Counted from the first letter of the stretch, positions 8,329 through 18,247 are shown. The stretch: DNA of 64,000 nucleotides from Pseudomonas putida (GCF_028682175.1 NZ_JANHKS010000026.1:19611-83610), one strand, 5' to 3'. Notes: generated by a model from the letters alone, not told the origin. A program made the numbers and translations.

Positions 8329-9659
8329 AACCAGCCATCGCTGCGGTTCAGGCGCCTGGCGATCACGCCCAGCGTCACGGCCCGCAGCGCCATGAACAGC
8401 AAGAACACCCACCACAGGGCGTGGTTGCCCAAGCCGCCCGCCACCCAGGCAAAGGGCGCTGTGAGCAACGCGGTGACAACCATCGCATTGCGCATCTCCC
8501 GGGCCCGGGTGGCGCCGATGAACAGGCCGTCGAGCAGGTAGCTCCAGACGGCCACCAGCGGCAGTACGGCGAGATAAGGCAGATAGATGAAGGCGATTTC
8601 CCGCACCTGAACGATGTCGGTCTGCATTGCGATGAACAGGTGCCCGCAGAGCAGGAACAGCACGGCGAACCCCAGGCTGCAAATCAGCGACCAGCCCCCG
8701 GCCACGTTCAACGAACGGCGCAGGGCGTTGCGGTCCCGCGCGCCGATGGCGTGGCCGCAGAGGGCTTCCACCGCATGGGCCAGGCCATCCAGCGCGTTGG
8801 CGGTCAGGAGCAGGCCGTTGAGCAGCAGCGCGTTGGCCGCCACCGTGGCATCGCCCAGCCGTGCGCCCTGGGTGGTGATGAGAAAGAACACCGATTGCAG
8901 CACCAGGCTGCGAATGAAGATATCGCGGTTGACCATCAGCAGCGGTCGCCAGCTTTGCCAGCGCTTGAGGGCGGCCAAAGCCAGGTGTCCGGGGTAATCG
9001 CGCAGGCCTTTGTGGGTCAGGGCCAGGCCCAGCAGCGCGCCAATCCACTCGGCCACCACCGACGCCCGGGCGCTGCCGACCACGCCCCAGTCCAGGCCGA
9101 GCACGAACCACAGGTTCAGGGCGATGTTGACCAGGTTGGTGGTCAGCAGAATCGCCAGCGGCGCCCGGGCGTTTTGCAGGCCCAGGAACCAGCCGACCAA
9201 GGCATAACTGGCGAGCGCTGCGGGCAAGCCAAACAGCCGGGTATGAAAGAAATCCTGGGTGAGTTCGTTGAGGTCCGGCGAGGGCTGCATCAGTTGCAGC
9301 GCCAGATGCTGGAAGGGCAGCCCGATCAGCCCCAGCAGCACCGCGAAGCCCATGGCCAGCAGCAGGCCTTGCAGCAGCACCTGGCGCAGCGCCGCACCGT
9401 CCTTGCGCCCGGCCGCCTGAGCGGCAAAGCCGGTGGTGCCCATGCGCAGGAAACTCATCGCCCAGGCCAGAAAACTGTACAAGGTGCCACCTACGGCCAC
9501 CGCGCCCAATTGGTGGGCGTGGGGCAGATGGCCGATCACGCTGCTGTCGACCAGAGTCACCAGCGGCACGGAGATGTTGGACAGAATCATCGGCGCAGCC
9601 AGCGCCCACACCTGCCGGTGGGTGGCACGCTGACGCCAGTCTGCGAAGAAGTTGGACAT
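8319..9659 (-). CDS. MATE family exporter, DinF type
   Basis: A 446-residue integral membrane protein with about 12 hydrophobic segments and the MATE duplication. The N-terminus (LAAPMILSNISVPLVTLVDSSVIGH) is typical of the DinF subgroup. Such proteins export cationic compounds in exchange for H+ or Na+. The start ATG is at 9659; the longer frame upstream runs through a repeat. It converges on the VgrG-like gene with a 10-base overlap of the coding ends. No lexA lies upstream and no obvious LexA box was seen, so SOS control as for E. coli dinF is not supported. The substrate is unknown. Confidence 0.88.
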   Translation of the reverse strand: MSNFFADWRQRATHRQVWALAAPMILSNISVPLVTLVDSSVIGHLPHAHQLGAVAVGGTLYSFLAWAMSFLRMGTTGFAAQAAGRKDGAALRQVLLQGLLLAMGFAVLLGLIGLPFQHLALQLMQPSPDLNELTQDFFHTRLFGLPAALASYALVGWFLGLQNARAPLAILLTTNLVNIALNLWFVLGLDWGVVGSARASVVAEWIGALLGLALTHKGLRDYPGHLALAALKRWQSWRPLLMVNRDIFIRSLVLQSVFFLITTQGARLGDATVAANALLLNGLLLTANALDGLAHAVEALCGHAIGARDRNALRRSLNVAGGWSLICSLGFAVLFLLCGHLFIAMQTDIVQVREIAFIYLPYLAVLPLVAVWSYLLDGLFIGATRAREMRNAMVVTALLTAPFAWVAGGLGNHALWWVFLLFMALRAVTLGVIARRLNRSDGWFHG

Positions 9660-9701
9660 AAGGCTCCCGGGGAAGGGCGGCATTGTAGCGGGTACCGGGC
9701 A

Positions 9702-9794
9702 CCTGTAGGAGTGAGCTTGCTCGCGATGGCGTTTGGTCTGTCGCAGCAGAGTTGTCTGGCAGTCCGCTATCGCGAGCAAGCTCACTCCTACAGG
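9702..9794. repeat. REP inverted pair (CTGTAGGAGTGAGCTTGCTCGCGA family)
   Basis: Two nearly perfect inverted copies of CCTGTAGGAGTGAGCTTGCT form one long hairpin between the divergent MATE and yfhM genes. This is a different family from the GTAGCAGCACGG repeats. Confidence 0.85.
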
Positions 9795-9943
9795 TTTTGT
9801 GTGCATTCGTGGACCGTGTGCAACGTCACGCCGCTGCGAACAAACCCACAAACCCAAGGTCTATTCCCGCGCTGCGCTGTACGTTCAGCGTTGCGATGCT
9901 ATAACTGCTGCTTCTCATCACAACTGCCGCCAATGAGTGCCTC

Positions 9944-12900
9944 ATGCTTAACAAAGGATTGTTCCTGGCCTGTGCGCTGGTACTGCTCAGTGCCTGCGAT
10001 TCCTCTACCTCCGACAAACCCGCGCCTGCCCCCGCGCAGCCTGCAGCGCCGCAAGCTGCTGCCGTGGAAGCGGCCAAGCCCAAGCCTGCGGTGGACATTC
10101 CCGCGCTGAGCAAGCGCTATGCAGGGCGCGAGTTGACGGTGGTGGATGTCTCGGAAATCCAGCTCGACGGCGCCAGCACGCTGTCGCTGAGTTTCTCGGT
10201 GCCGCTCAATCCCGATCAGAAATTCGCCGAGAAAGTGCATCTGGTGGACAGCGTCAACGGCAAGGTCGATGGCGCGTGGGAGCTGTCGGACAACCTCATG
10301 GAGTTGCGCCTGCGTCATCTGGAGCCCAAGCGCAAACTGGTGCTGACCATCGACCCTGGCCTGGCGGCCGTCAACAACAACACCCTGGCGGCCGAGTATT
10401 CCGCGCGCCTGGAAACCTCGGACCTGCAAGCCACGGTAGGCTTCGCCAGCCGTGGCAGCCTGCTGCCGACCCGCTTGGCGGAAGGCTTGCCGGTGATTGC
10501 GCTGAACGTCGATAAGGTCGATGTCGAATTCTTCCGCATCAAGCCTGACTCGCTCCCTGCATTTCTCAGTTCCTGGGAAGGTTCGTCGAGCCTGCAAAGC
10601 TACGAATCCAAAGAGCTGCTGCCCATGGCCGATCTGGTCTACGGCGGCCGGTTCGACCTGAACCCTGCGCGTAACACCCGGGAAACCGTGCTGCTGCCCA
10701 TCGCCGGGCTCAAGCAGTTGCAGCAACCGGGCGTGTACCTGGCAGTGATGCGCGCCTCGGGCACCTATAACTACTCCCAGCCTGCAACGCTGTTCACCTT
10801 GAGCGACATCGGCCTGTCGGTGCACCGCTACGCCAACCGCCTCGACGTGTTCACTCAGGCGCTGGAGGGCGGCAAGGCGCTCAACGGCATCGATCTCGAA
10901 CTCTACGACGACAAGGGCCGCATGGTCGGTCAGGGCAAGACCGACAACGCCGGTCACGCCGAACTGCCGCTGCCTGCCAAGGCCGAAGTGCTGCTGGCCA
11001 AACAGGCCGAACAGACCAGCCTGCTGCGCCTGAACAGCGCCGCCCTGGACCTGGCCGAATTCGACATCACCGGGCCCCAGGCCCACCCGTTGCAGTTCTT
11101 CATCTTCGGCCCCCGCGACCTGTATCGCCCCGGTGAAGTGGTGCTGCTCAACGGCCTGCTGCGCGACAACGACGGCAAGCGTGTGAAAGCTCAACCCATC
11201 ACCGTGGAAGTGCGTCGGCCAGACGATCAGGTCAGTCGCAAGTTTGTGTGGGATGCCGATGCAAGCGGGCTGTATCAATACCAACTGCAACTGTCAGACG
11301 AAGCCCCAACCGGGCGCTGGCAACTGGTGTTCGACCTGGGCGACGGCAAACCGCAGCTGTATGAATTCCAGGTCGAGGATTTCCTGCCCGAGCGCATGGC
11401 GCTGGAACTCAAGGGCAGCGACACGCCCATCACCCCCGATGCAGCGCTGGATGTGTCCATCAACGGTCGTTACCTCTATGGCGCCCCCGCTTCGGGCAAC
11501 CGCCTGACCGGCCAGTTGTACGTGCGTCCGCTGCGTGAAGCGGTGCCAGGGCTGCCGGGTTATCAGTTCGGTTCGATTACCGAAGAAGACCTCAAGCAGG
11601 ATCTGGAAGTCGAAGACAGCGTGCTGGACGCCAACGGTGAACTGGACCTGAGCATCGACAGCCAGTGGGCCAAGGCCAGGTCGCCGCTGCAACTGGTGTT
11701 GCAGGCCAGCTTGCAGGAGTCGGGCGGGCGGCCGATCACCCGCCGCCTGACCCAGCCGGTGTGGCCGGCGGAAAAACTGCCGGGCCTGCGTGGCCTGTTC
11801 GACGGTGAAGCCACCGATGGCGATGGCCCGGTGGAATTCGAAGTGCTGATGGCCGATGCCGAGGGCCACAAACTGGCGGCCGAGAATCTCAAGGTCCGGC
11901 TGATTCGCGAGCGCCGTGACTACTACTGGAACTACTCGGACAGCGACGGCTGGAGCTATCACTACAACGAGAAGTTTCTGAACCTGTCCGAAGAAACCCT
12001 CAGCGTGAAGAAGGATTCCACCGCCAAGGTCAGCTTCCCGGTGGAGTGGGGCCCGTACCGCGTCGAGGTCGAGGATCCGGAAACGGGCCTGATCAGCAGC
12101 GTGCGTTTCTGGGCCGGTTACCGCTGGCAGGACAACGCCGAAGGCGGTGCGGTGCGTCCGGATCAGGTCAAGCTGGCGCTGGACAAACCGGCCTACGCCG
12201 ATGGCGACACGGCCAAGGTCACGGTCACCCCGCCGAGCGCGGGCAAGGGCTACCTGCTGGTGGAGTCCAGCGAAGGGCCGTTGTGGTGGCAGGAAATCGA
12301 CGTCCCGGCCGAGGGCAAGACCTTCGACGTGCCTGTGGATAAAAAGTGGGCGCGGCATGACCTTTACGTCAGCGCGCTGGTGATCCGCCCCGGCGAGCGC
12401 AAGGCCAACGTCACGCCCAAGCGCGCAGTGGGCGTGCTGCACCTGCCGCTGGATCGCTCGGAACGCAAACTGGCACTGACCGTGACCGCCCCTGAGAAGA
12501 TGCGGCCCAAGCAGCCGCTCAGGCTAAAGGTCAACGCGAAGAACGCTGACGGTTCGATCCCCAAAGACGTGCACGTGCTGGTTGCGGCGGTGGACGTTGG
12601 GATCCTCAATATCACCGAATACGCCACCCCCGATCCGTTCGCCAGCCTGTTCGGGCGCAAGGAATACGGCGCCGACCAGCTCGACATCTATGGCCAGTTG
12701 ATCGAGGCGGGGCGCAATCGCCTGGCCAGCCTGGCATTTGGTGGTGACGCAGCCCTGGCCAAGGGCGGCAAGCGTCCGGAAACCAGCGTCACCATCGTCG
12801 CCCTGCAGAGCGCGCCGGTGACCCTGAACGAGCAGGGCGATGCAGAAGTCAGCGTCGATATTCCGGACTTCAACGGCGAACTGCGGATCATGGCCCAGGC

Positions 12901-14866
12901 CTGGACCGACGAGCGCTACGGCATGGCCGAGGCCAAGACCAGGGTGGCCGCGCCGTTGATTGCAGAGTTGTCGGCGCCGCGCTTTCTGGCCGGTGGTGAC
13001 CAGACCAGCGTGGCGCTGGATGTGTCGAACCTGTCGGGGCAGGCGCAGAAGCTCAATGTTCAGGTCAGTGCCGAGGGCCAGTTGAACCTGGCGCAGCCGG
13101 ATGCTGGCAAGGCGATCAATCTGACCCAGGGGCAGCGCACCACCTTGCAGATTCCGGTCAAGGCCCAGGGCGGTTTCGGTCAGGGCACGATCAAGGTCAC
13201 GGTCAATGGCCTGGAGTTGCCGGGCGAGAACCTGCCAGCGTTCAGTCGCGAGTGGACCATCGGCGTGCGCCCGGCCTATCCGGCCATGCTCAGGCAGTAT
13301 CGCGCCGTGCTCAAGGATCAGGCCTGGAGCCTGCCGGACGGCGCGCTGGACGCCTTCGAACCTGCGGGACGCGAAGCGATGCTGTCGGTGTCGAGCCGGC
13401 CTCCGTTGAACCTGGGCGAGCAGATTCGTGCGCTCAAGGCTTACCCCTACGGTTGCCTGGAGCAGACCACCAGCGGCCTGTATCCGTCGCTCTACGCTGA
13501 CGCCGCAACCCTCAAGCGCCTGGGGCTGGAAGGTGAGGCCGACGCGGTGCGCAAGCGCAAGATCGAGGTGGGTATCGAGCGCCTGCTCGGCATGCAGCGC
13601 TACAACGGCAGCTTCGGCCTGTGGGGCGCGGACGGCGATGAGGAGTACTGGCTGACCGCCTACGTCACCGACTTCCTGCTGCGTGCCCGCGACCAGGGCT
13701 ACGCTGTGCCGCCGGACGCGCTGAAGAGGGCCAGCGAACGCCTGTTGCGCTACTTGCAGGAGCGCAACCAGATCGAGGTCAACTACAGCGAAAACGCCGA
13801 CCACACCCGCTTCGCCGTGCAGGCCTACGCGGGGCTGGTGTTGTCCCGCAGCCAGCAGGCGCCGCTGGGTGCGCTGCGCAGCCTGTTCGACCGTCGCAGC
13901 GATGCGCGCTCCGGTTTGCCGCTGGTGCAACTGTCCATCGCGCTGGAGAAAATGGGCGACAAGCCGCGTGCCGATCAAGCGTTGCTGGCCGGGCTTGCTG
14001 CAGGTCGCAAGGCCAATGACTGGCTGGCCGACTATGGCAGCCCGCTGCGCGACCAGGCGTTGATCCTGTCGCTGCTTGAAGAAAACAAACTGGCCCAGGA
14101 CAAGGTCGAGGAGCGGCTGTTTGCGCTGTCCGATCAGGTGGCGGCCAGCCGCTATCTGTCGACTCAGGAGCGCAACTCGCTGTTCCTCGCCGGGCGTGAT
14201 CTGCTGGGCAAACCCGAGGCCAAGTGGGCGGCGACGCTGTCCAGCGGCAGCAGCAATCGCGAACTGAGCAACGACCAGCCGGGGGTGAAGCTCGACAGTT
14301 CGGTGCTGGCTTCACCGCTGACGGTGCAGAGCAGCAGTGGCGAAACTTTGTATCAGCAGATGACCATTTCGGGTTATCCGTCGCAGCCGCCTGTGGCCGG
14401 TGGCGAGAACCTGAGCATTCGTCGCGAGTACCTGGGAATGGACGGCGAGGCGCTGAACCTCAATGCCTTGAAGAGCGGCGAGCTGGTGCTGGTGCATCTT
14501 GAACTCAAGTCCAAGGAGCGCGTGCCGGATGCGCTGGTGGTTGACCTGTTGCCTGCCGGGCTCGAGATCGAGAACCAGAACCTGGCCCAGAGCGCGGCCA
14601 GCCTGGAAGACGCCAGCGAGTCGGTGAAACAGTGGCGCGAATCGATGGAGAACGCCGGGCTCAAGCATCAGGAATTCCGTGGCGACCGCTACGTGGCGGC
14701 GGTGGACCTGCAAGGGTTCAACACCGTGCACCTGTTGTACCTGGCCCGGGCCGTGACCCCAGGCACCTACCGCGTACCGCCGCCGCAGGTCGAGTCGATG
14801 TACCGCCCGAACTGGCAAGCCCTGGGCGACGCGCCTGCGCAGTTGGTCGTGAAAGCGAAGAAATAG
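9944..14866 (+). CDS. yfhM: Bacterial alpha-2-macroglobulin lipoprotein with thioester (YfhM type)
   Basis: A 1640-residue periplasmic lipoprotein. The lipobox is LLSAC with Cys18 and Asp19 at +2, a residue that in E. coli favours retention in the inner membrane. The body fits the macroglobulin-domain chain of bacterial alpha-2-macroglobulins. The thioester motif CLEQ is intact, with its Cys at about residue 1171 (13454-13456), inside GCLEQTTSGLYP, so the protein can trap proteases covalently. The family is thought to protect cells whose outer membrane is breached. pbpC follows, as is common for yfhM, and would repair peptidoglycan. Here a REP cluster and a small opposite-strand gene separate the two. 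The length matches E. coli YfhM (about 1650 residues). Confidence 0.93.
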   Translation: MLNKGLFLACALVLLSACDSSTSDKPAPAPAQPAAPQAAAVEAAKPKPAVDIPALSKRYAGRELTVVDVSEIQLDGASTLSLSFSVPLNPDQKFAEKVHLVDSVNGKVDGAWELSDNLMELRLRHLEPKRKLVLTIDPGLAAVNNNTLAAEYSARLETSDLQATVGFASRGSLLPTRLAEGLPVIALNVDKVDVEFFRIKPDSLPAFLSSWEGSSSLQSYESKELLPMADLVYGGRFDLNPARNTRETVLLPIAGLKQLQQPGVYLAVMRASGTYNYSQPATLFTLSDIGLSVHRYANRLDVFTQALEGGKALNGIDLELYDDKGRMVGQGKTDNAGHAELPLPAKAEVLLAKQAEQTSLLRLNSAALDLAEFDITGPQAHPLQFFIFGPRDLYRPGEVVLLNGLLRDNDGKRVKAQPITVEVRRPDDQVSRKFVWDADASGLYQYQLQLSDEAPTGRWQLVFDLGDGKPQLYEFQVEDFLPERMALELKGSDTPITPDAALDVSINGRYLYGAPASGNRLTGQLYVRPLREAVPGLPGYQFGSITEEDLKQDLEVEDSVLDANGELDLSIDSQWAKARSPLQLVLQASLQESGGRPITRRLTQPVWPAEKLPGLRGLFDGEATDGDGPVEFEVLMADAEGHKLAAENLKVRLIRERRDYYWNYSDSDGWSYHYNEKFLNLSEETLSVKKDSTAKVSFPVEWGPYRVEVEDPETGLISSVRFWAGYRWQDNAEGGAVRPDQVKLALDKPAYADGDTAKVTVTPPSAGKGYLLVESSEGPLWWQEIDVPAEGKTFDVPVDKKWARHDLYVSALVIRPGERKANVTPKRAVGVLHLPLDRSERKLALTVTAPEKMRPKQPLRLKVNAKNADGSIPKDVHVLVAAVDVGILNITEYATPDPFASLFGRKEYGADQLDIYGQLIEAGRNRLASLAFGGDAALAKGGKRPETSVTIVALQSAPVTLNEQGDAEVSVDIPDFNGELRIMAQAWTDERYGMAEAKTRVAAPLIAELSAPRFLAGGDQTSVALDVSNLSGQAQKLNVQVSAEGQLNLAQPDAGKAINLTQGQRTTLQIPVKAQGGFGQGTIKVTVNGLELPGENLPAFSREWTIGVRPAYPAMLRQYRAVLKDQAWSLPDGALDAFEPAGREAMLSVSSRPPLNLGEQIRALKAYPYGCLEQTTSGLYPSLYADAATLKRLGLEGEADAVRKRKIEVGIERLLGMQRYNGSFGLWGADGDEEYWLTAYVTDFLLRARDQGYAVPPDALKRASERLLRYLQERNQIEVNYSENADHTRFAVQAYAGLVLSRSQQAPLGALRSLFDRRSDARSGLPLVQLSIALEKMGDKPRADQALLAGLAAGRKANDWLADYGSPLRDQALILSLLEENKLAQDKVEERLFALSDQVAASRYLSTQERNSLFLAGRDLLGKPEAKWAATLSSGSSNRELSNDQPGVKLDSSVLASPLTVQSSSGETLYQQMTISGYPSQPPVAGGENLSIRREYLGMDGEALNLNALKSGELVLVHLELKSKERVPDALVVDLLPAGLEIENQNLAQSAASLEDASESVKQWRESMENAGLKHQEFRGDRYVAAVDLQGFNTVHLLYLARAVTPGTYRVPPPQVESMYRPNWQALGDAPAQLVVKAKK

Positions 14867-14871
14867 GCAGC

Positions 14872-15028
14872 TTGTAGGAGCGCGCTTGGTTTGGGCCGCA
14901 TCCGGACGATGGCGGTGGGTCTGTACCCATGAGGGTGTCTGACCTACCGCCCCCGCCGGCAAGCCGTGCTGCTACGGGTGTGAGGTGTCCCCAGTCCCGT
15001 AGCAGCACGGCTTGCCGGCGGGAGCGAT
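14872..15028. repeat. REP cluster between yfhM and the small membrane gene
   Basis: It opens with a GTAGGAGCGCGCTTGG arm followed by GGGCCGCATCCGGACGATGG, a third arm variant. Two inverted GTAGCAGCACGGCTTGCCGG copies follow at about 14949-14978 and 14998-15024. Confidence 0.8.
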
Positions 15029-15063
15029 CTTGAGGGCGCCCGTTAAGGCGGATTCACCCCGGA

Positions 15064-15357
15064 TCAATGAATAATCCAGCTCAACAACCACAACCCCAGA
15101 AACAACCAGATAATGCCGATGATGATCGAGCCGCGCATGAACGCGCGGATCGCCGAGTACAGCAGCATCAGCCCCACGATCAGCCCGGCGATGCTGACGA
15201 TCGAGGTGTTCATGCCCAGCGTGCGCGCCAGTCCGTCGACAAAATTGCCACCCGCATGAGTGAACATGTTGAACAACCAGCTCAAACCGTCGACGACGAA
15301 ACGAATCACTGCGCCGATGACCTGGCCGAGCCATTCGAAAACGCTTTCTACCTGCAT
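15064..15357 (-). CDS. Small hydrophobic membrane protein, function unknown
   Basis: A 97-residue protein with an amphipathic N-terminus and two strongly hydrophobic C-terminal segments at about residues 52-70 (SIVSIAGLIVGLMLLYSAI) and 76-95 (SIIIGIIWLFLGLWLLSWII). The start ATG at 15357 has AGGA about 8 bases upstream on the minus strand. The clean membrane-protein profile argues that it is real. It lies opposite to yfhM and pbpC and between them, and its promoter must lie in the 98-base gap to pbpC. No family name was recognised. A role linked to envelope protection is suggested only by position. Confidence 0.65.
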   Translation of the reverse strand: MQVESVFEWLGQVIGAVIRFVVDGLSWLFNMFTHAGGNFVDGLARTLGMNTSIVSIAGLIVGLMLLYSAIRAFMRGSIIIGIIWLFLGLWLLSWIIH

Positions 15358-15455
15358 ATGTTTTTCCTGATGACGGGCATTGAATGGAGAGGGGATTGTT
15401 CACTTGGGCTATCACAGGCCAGAGCGAGTTCCCTGACCGGTAGAGGCAGTCTGGC

Positions 15456-17780
15456 ATGAAACGGCTCGTTCGCTGGATCGCTGCCAGCATTTTGCTCCTG
15501 TGCCTGGCGCTCTGGCTGGCTGACCGCATCTGGCCGCTGCCTTTGCCCAGGGATGATCTGGCCCGCGTAGTGCTGGCCGAAGATGGCACGCCGTTGTGGC
15601 GTTTTGCCGATGCCAATGGCGTGTGGCGCTATCCGGTGACGGTGGATCAGGTGTCGCCCTATTACCTCGAAGCGCTGCTGACCTACGAGGACCGCTGGTT
15701 CTATCAGCATCCGGGGGTGAACCCCATGGCGCTGGTGCGCGCGACCTGGCAGAACCTGAGTGGCGGCCATGTGGTGTCCGGCGGCAGCACGTTGTCGATG
15801 CAGGTGGCGCGGCTGCTCGATCCGCATTCGCGCACACTGGCGGGCAAACTGCGCCAGCTCTGGCGCACGGCGCAACTGGAATGGCATCTGTCCAAGCCCG
15901 AGATCCTCGGACTTTATCTGAACCGCGCACCGTTTGGCGGCACCCTGCAAGGCGTTGCGGCCGCCAGTTGGGCGTATCTGGGCAAGTCTCCACAGCAACT
16001 GACCCGCGCCGACGCAGCGCTCCTGGCGGTGTTGCCCCAGGCACCGAGCCGCTTGCGCCCCGACCGCCACCCACAGCGAGCCCAGGCCGCACGGGACAAG
16101 GTGCTCAAGCGCCTGGCCGAGTTTGACGTCTGGCCGCAGCAGGCCGTAACCGAAGCGCTGGAAGAACCGTTGTTGCTGGCGCCGCGACAGGAGCCCAGCC
16201 TGGCCCCGCTGCTGGCCCGTCGCCTGAACCGGCCCGACAGCCCGCCATTGATCCGCACCACGCTGGACGCCAGCCTTCAACGTCGTCTTGAAGACCTGCT
16301 GCTGGGCTGGAGAGCGCGTCTGCCGGAGCGCACCTCGGCGGCGATTCTGGTGGTCGAGGCGCAGAACATGGCGGTGCGGGCGTACGTCGGCTCCGTGGAC
16401 ATCGGCGATGCCAGACGCTTCGGGCACGTGGACATGGTCAGCGCGATGCGCTCCCCGGGTTCGACCCTCAAACCGTTTTTGTACGGCAAGGCGCTGGACG
16501 CCGGGCTGATTCACTCCGAATCGCTGCTACAGGACGTGCCGCGTCGTTATGGCGATTACCGTCCGGGGAATTTTTCATCGGGTTTCAATGGCGCGGTGGC
16601 GGCCAGCTCGGCGCTGTCGATGTCGCTCAACCTGCCGGCGGTGCAACTGCTCGAAGCCTACGGCCCGAAACGCTTCGCCGCCGAACTGCGCAACGGCGGG
16701 GTGCCGCTGACCTTGCCGCCACTGGCCCAGCCGAACCTGGCCTTGATTCTGGGTGGGGCGGGCAGTCGCCTGGAGGATCTTGTAGGTGGTTACGCCGCGT
16801 TTGCCCGAGGCGGGCGCAGCGCCGATATTCGCCTGCAACCCGATGACCGCCTGCGCGACCGGCCGATGATGTCGCCGGGGGCGGCGTGGATCATCCGGCG
16901 CATCCTCAGTGGCCAGTCGCGGCCCGATCTGGACCCTCACGCCGAACTGGTGCAGCGCCCGCAACTGGCCTGGAAGACTGGCACCAGTTATGGCTTTCGC
17001 GATGCCTGGTCGATTGGCGTGGGGCCGCGTTTCCTGATCGGGGTGTGGATCGGTCGCCCCGACGGCACGCCGGTGCCGGGACAGTTCGGCCTGGCCTCTG
17101 CCGCACCGCTGATGATTCAGGTGCATGACCTGCTGGTGAACCGCGACGCCCAGCGCAACATCCTGCCGCCGGTGTTGCCGGTGCCGCTGAATGTGGGCGT
17201 AGCGGCCATCTGCTGGCCGCTGGGTCAGCCGATGAGCAAGAGCGACCCCAACTGCCGCCGCCAGCGTTTTGCCTGGACGCTGGATGGCACCACGCCGCCG
17301 ACCTTGCAGGCCACCGACCAACCGCTGGGGTTGGGGCTGCTGGAAAAAATCTGGGTCAACGACAAGGGATTGCGCGTCGATGCCACGTGTCCGCAGGCGC
17401 AGGCCCGTGAGATAGCGCTCTGGCCGGCACCGCTCGAACCCTGGCTGCCGAAGGCCGAACGACGAGAAGCGCGCCTGCCCGCCATCGACCCCGGTTGTGC
17501 GCCACAGGGCTTGAGCCTCGCGGCGCCGATTTCCATCGTCGGCGTGCGCGACGGCGATCAGTTGCGTTTGCCTGCGGGCAGCCAGCAGCAGTTGCGGCTG
17601 CAATTGTCGGCACTGGGCGGTAACGGGCGCCGCTGGTGGTTCATCGACGGCGCGCCGCTGGGGGACACGGGCAATCAGGAGATCTGGAGCCACACCTTCA
17701 GCCGCCTTGGTCGCTATCAGTTGAGCGTGCTCGACGAAAGCGGCCAGACCGCGCGCGTGGAGTTCAGTGTGGTGGATTGA
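15456..17780 (+). CDS. pbpC: Penicillin-binding protein 1C (glycosyltransferase/transpeptidase)
   Basis: A 774-residue bifunctional class A PBP. One N-terminal membrane anchor spans about residues 7-25. The GT51 domain shows YEDRWFYQHPGV and the GGSTLSMQVARLL motif. The transpeptidase domain has STLK with catalytic Ser336 (SPGSTLKPF), SLN in SMSLNLP, and KTGTSYGF. A C-terminal BiPBP_C-like beta domain covers roughly residues 680-774. PbpC polymerises glycan; its transpeptidase role in E. coli is considered weak. Association with yfhM is the classical arrangement, though separated here. The start ATG at 15456 follows a weak purine stretch. Confidence 0.93.
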   Translation: MKRLVRWIAASILLLCLALWLADRIWPLPLPRDDLARVVLAEDGTPLWRFADANGVWRYPVTVDQVSPYYLEALLTYEDRWFYQHPGVNPMALVRATWQNLSGGHVVSGGSTLSMQVARLLDPHSRTLAGKLRQLWRTAQLEWHLSKPEILGLYLNRAPFGGTLQGVAAASWAYLGKSPQQLTRADAALLAVLPQAPSRLRPDRHPQRAQAARDKVLKRLAEFDVWPQQAVTEALEEPLLLAPRQEPSLAPLLARRLNRPDSPPLIRTTLDASLQRRLEDLLLGWRARLPERTSAAILVVEAQNMAVRAYVGSVDIGDARRFGHVDMVSAMRSPGSTLKPFLYGKALDAGLIHSESLLQDVPRRYGDYRPGNFSSGFNGAVAASSALSMSLNLPAVQLLEAYGPKRFAAELRNGGVPLTLPPLAQPNLALILGGAGSRLEDLVGGYAAFARGGRSADIRLQPDDRLRDRPMMSPGAAWIIRRILSGQSRPDLDPHAELVQRPQLAWKTGTSYGFRDAWSIGVGPRFLIGVWIGRPDGTPVPGQFGLASAAPLMIQVHDLLVNRDAQRNILPPVLPVPLNVGVAAICWPLGQPMSKSDPNCRRQRFAWTLDGTTPPTLQATDQPLGLGLLEKIWVNDKGLRVDATCPQAQAREIALWPAPLEPWLPKAERREARLPAIDPGCAPQGLSLAAPISIVGVRDGDQLRLPAGSQQQLRLQLSALGGNGRRWWFIDGAPLGDTGNQEIWSHTFSRLGRYQLSVLDESGQTARVEFSVVD

Positions 17781-18188
17781 GGTCGCCGTAAAAACGCCAA
17801 TTCCGTGTGCGCTAGTCAATTGCGACTATACAACTTTCGTCTGGCTTGTCGGCTTGGAGAGATTTAGTCGTTGATATGTATGGAATTTATTCGTGGGTTT
17901 GGCGCCTGATCGCTCAGTTATCCAAGGGGTTAATACCAAGTTACGGATTGCCCCATTCCTTCCCAAGGCGTGTCATGGAGCCATGAGGCACATCCACCGG
18001 TGGTATCGGTGGGTTGCTCAACGGGGTAACAGGCGTGTTGGGCGGTGGTTTGAATGGAGTGGCAGCGAACTGGAGGCATGCAGTGCCGGGCAGTGTGAGA
18101 ACTATCGCAAGCAAGTGGTCTGCGATGCAGTGTTCTTTCTCCGGCGTGCCTTGGTCGCGGCTTTTCATTCAACGCCTGCGCCTGTTCA
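17781..18188. other. Unassigned region ending in a strong terminator, possible small RNA or small gene
   Basis: About 410 bases after pbpC hold no recognised gene. A TATACA box at 17827-17832 could be a -10 element, and a strong plus-strand terminator closes the stretch at 18226, which would allow an RNA of up to about 390 bases. The plus strand also encodes a Gly-rich stretch (GGIGGLLNGVTGVLGGGLNG) at about 18000-18058 without a clear start. The minus strand has a 75-codon frame (17941-18168) with a hydrophobic segment and a Pro-rich tail but no good ribosome-binding site. None of these is secure. Confidence 0.3.
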
Positions 18189-18226
18189 GACAGGGGAATC
18201 GGATGATCCCCTGTCTTTTTTTTGCC
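18189..18226 (+). terminator. Rho-independent terminator
   Basis: GACAGGGGA and its complement TCCCCTGTC flank a short loop and are followed by eight T. It terminates plus-strand transcription, either a pbpC read-through message or an independent short RNA. The minus strand has no T-run after the hairpin. Confidence 0.85.
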
Positions 18227-18247
18227 TGGGCAATGCCGCTGCGCCAG

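Noticed and set aside
8319..9659. SOS-regulated dinF
   Set aside because: No lexA neighbour and no clear LexA box upstream, so only the family name MATE/DinF type is kept.
8325..10109. 594-codon plus-strand frame across the MATE gene
   Set aside because: Gln/His/Arg-rich shadow frame that runs through a REP hairpin and into yfhM.
17941..18168. 75-codon minus-strand frame with hydrophobic segment and Pro-rich tail as a gene
   Set aside because: No ribosome-binding site, and it is antisense to an equally repetitive plus-strand frame. Recorded only as part of the unassigned region.
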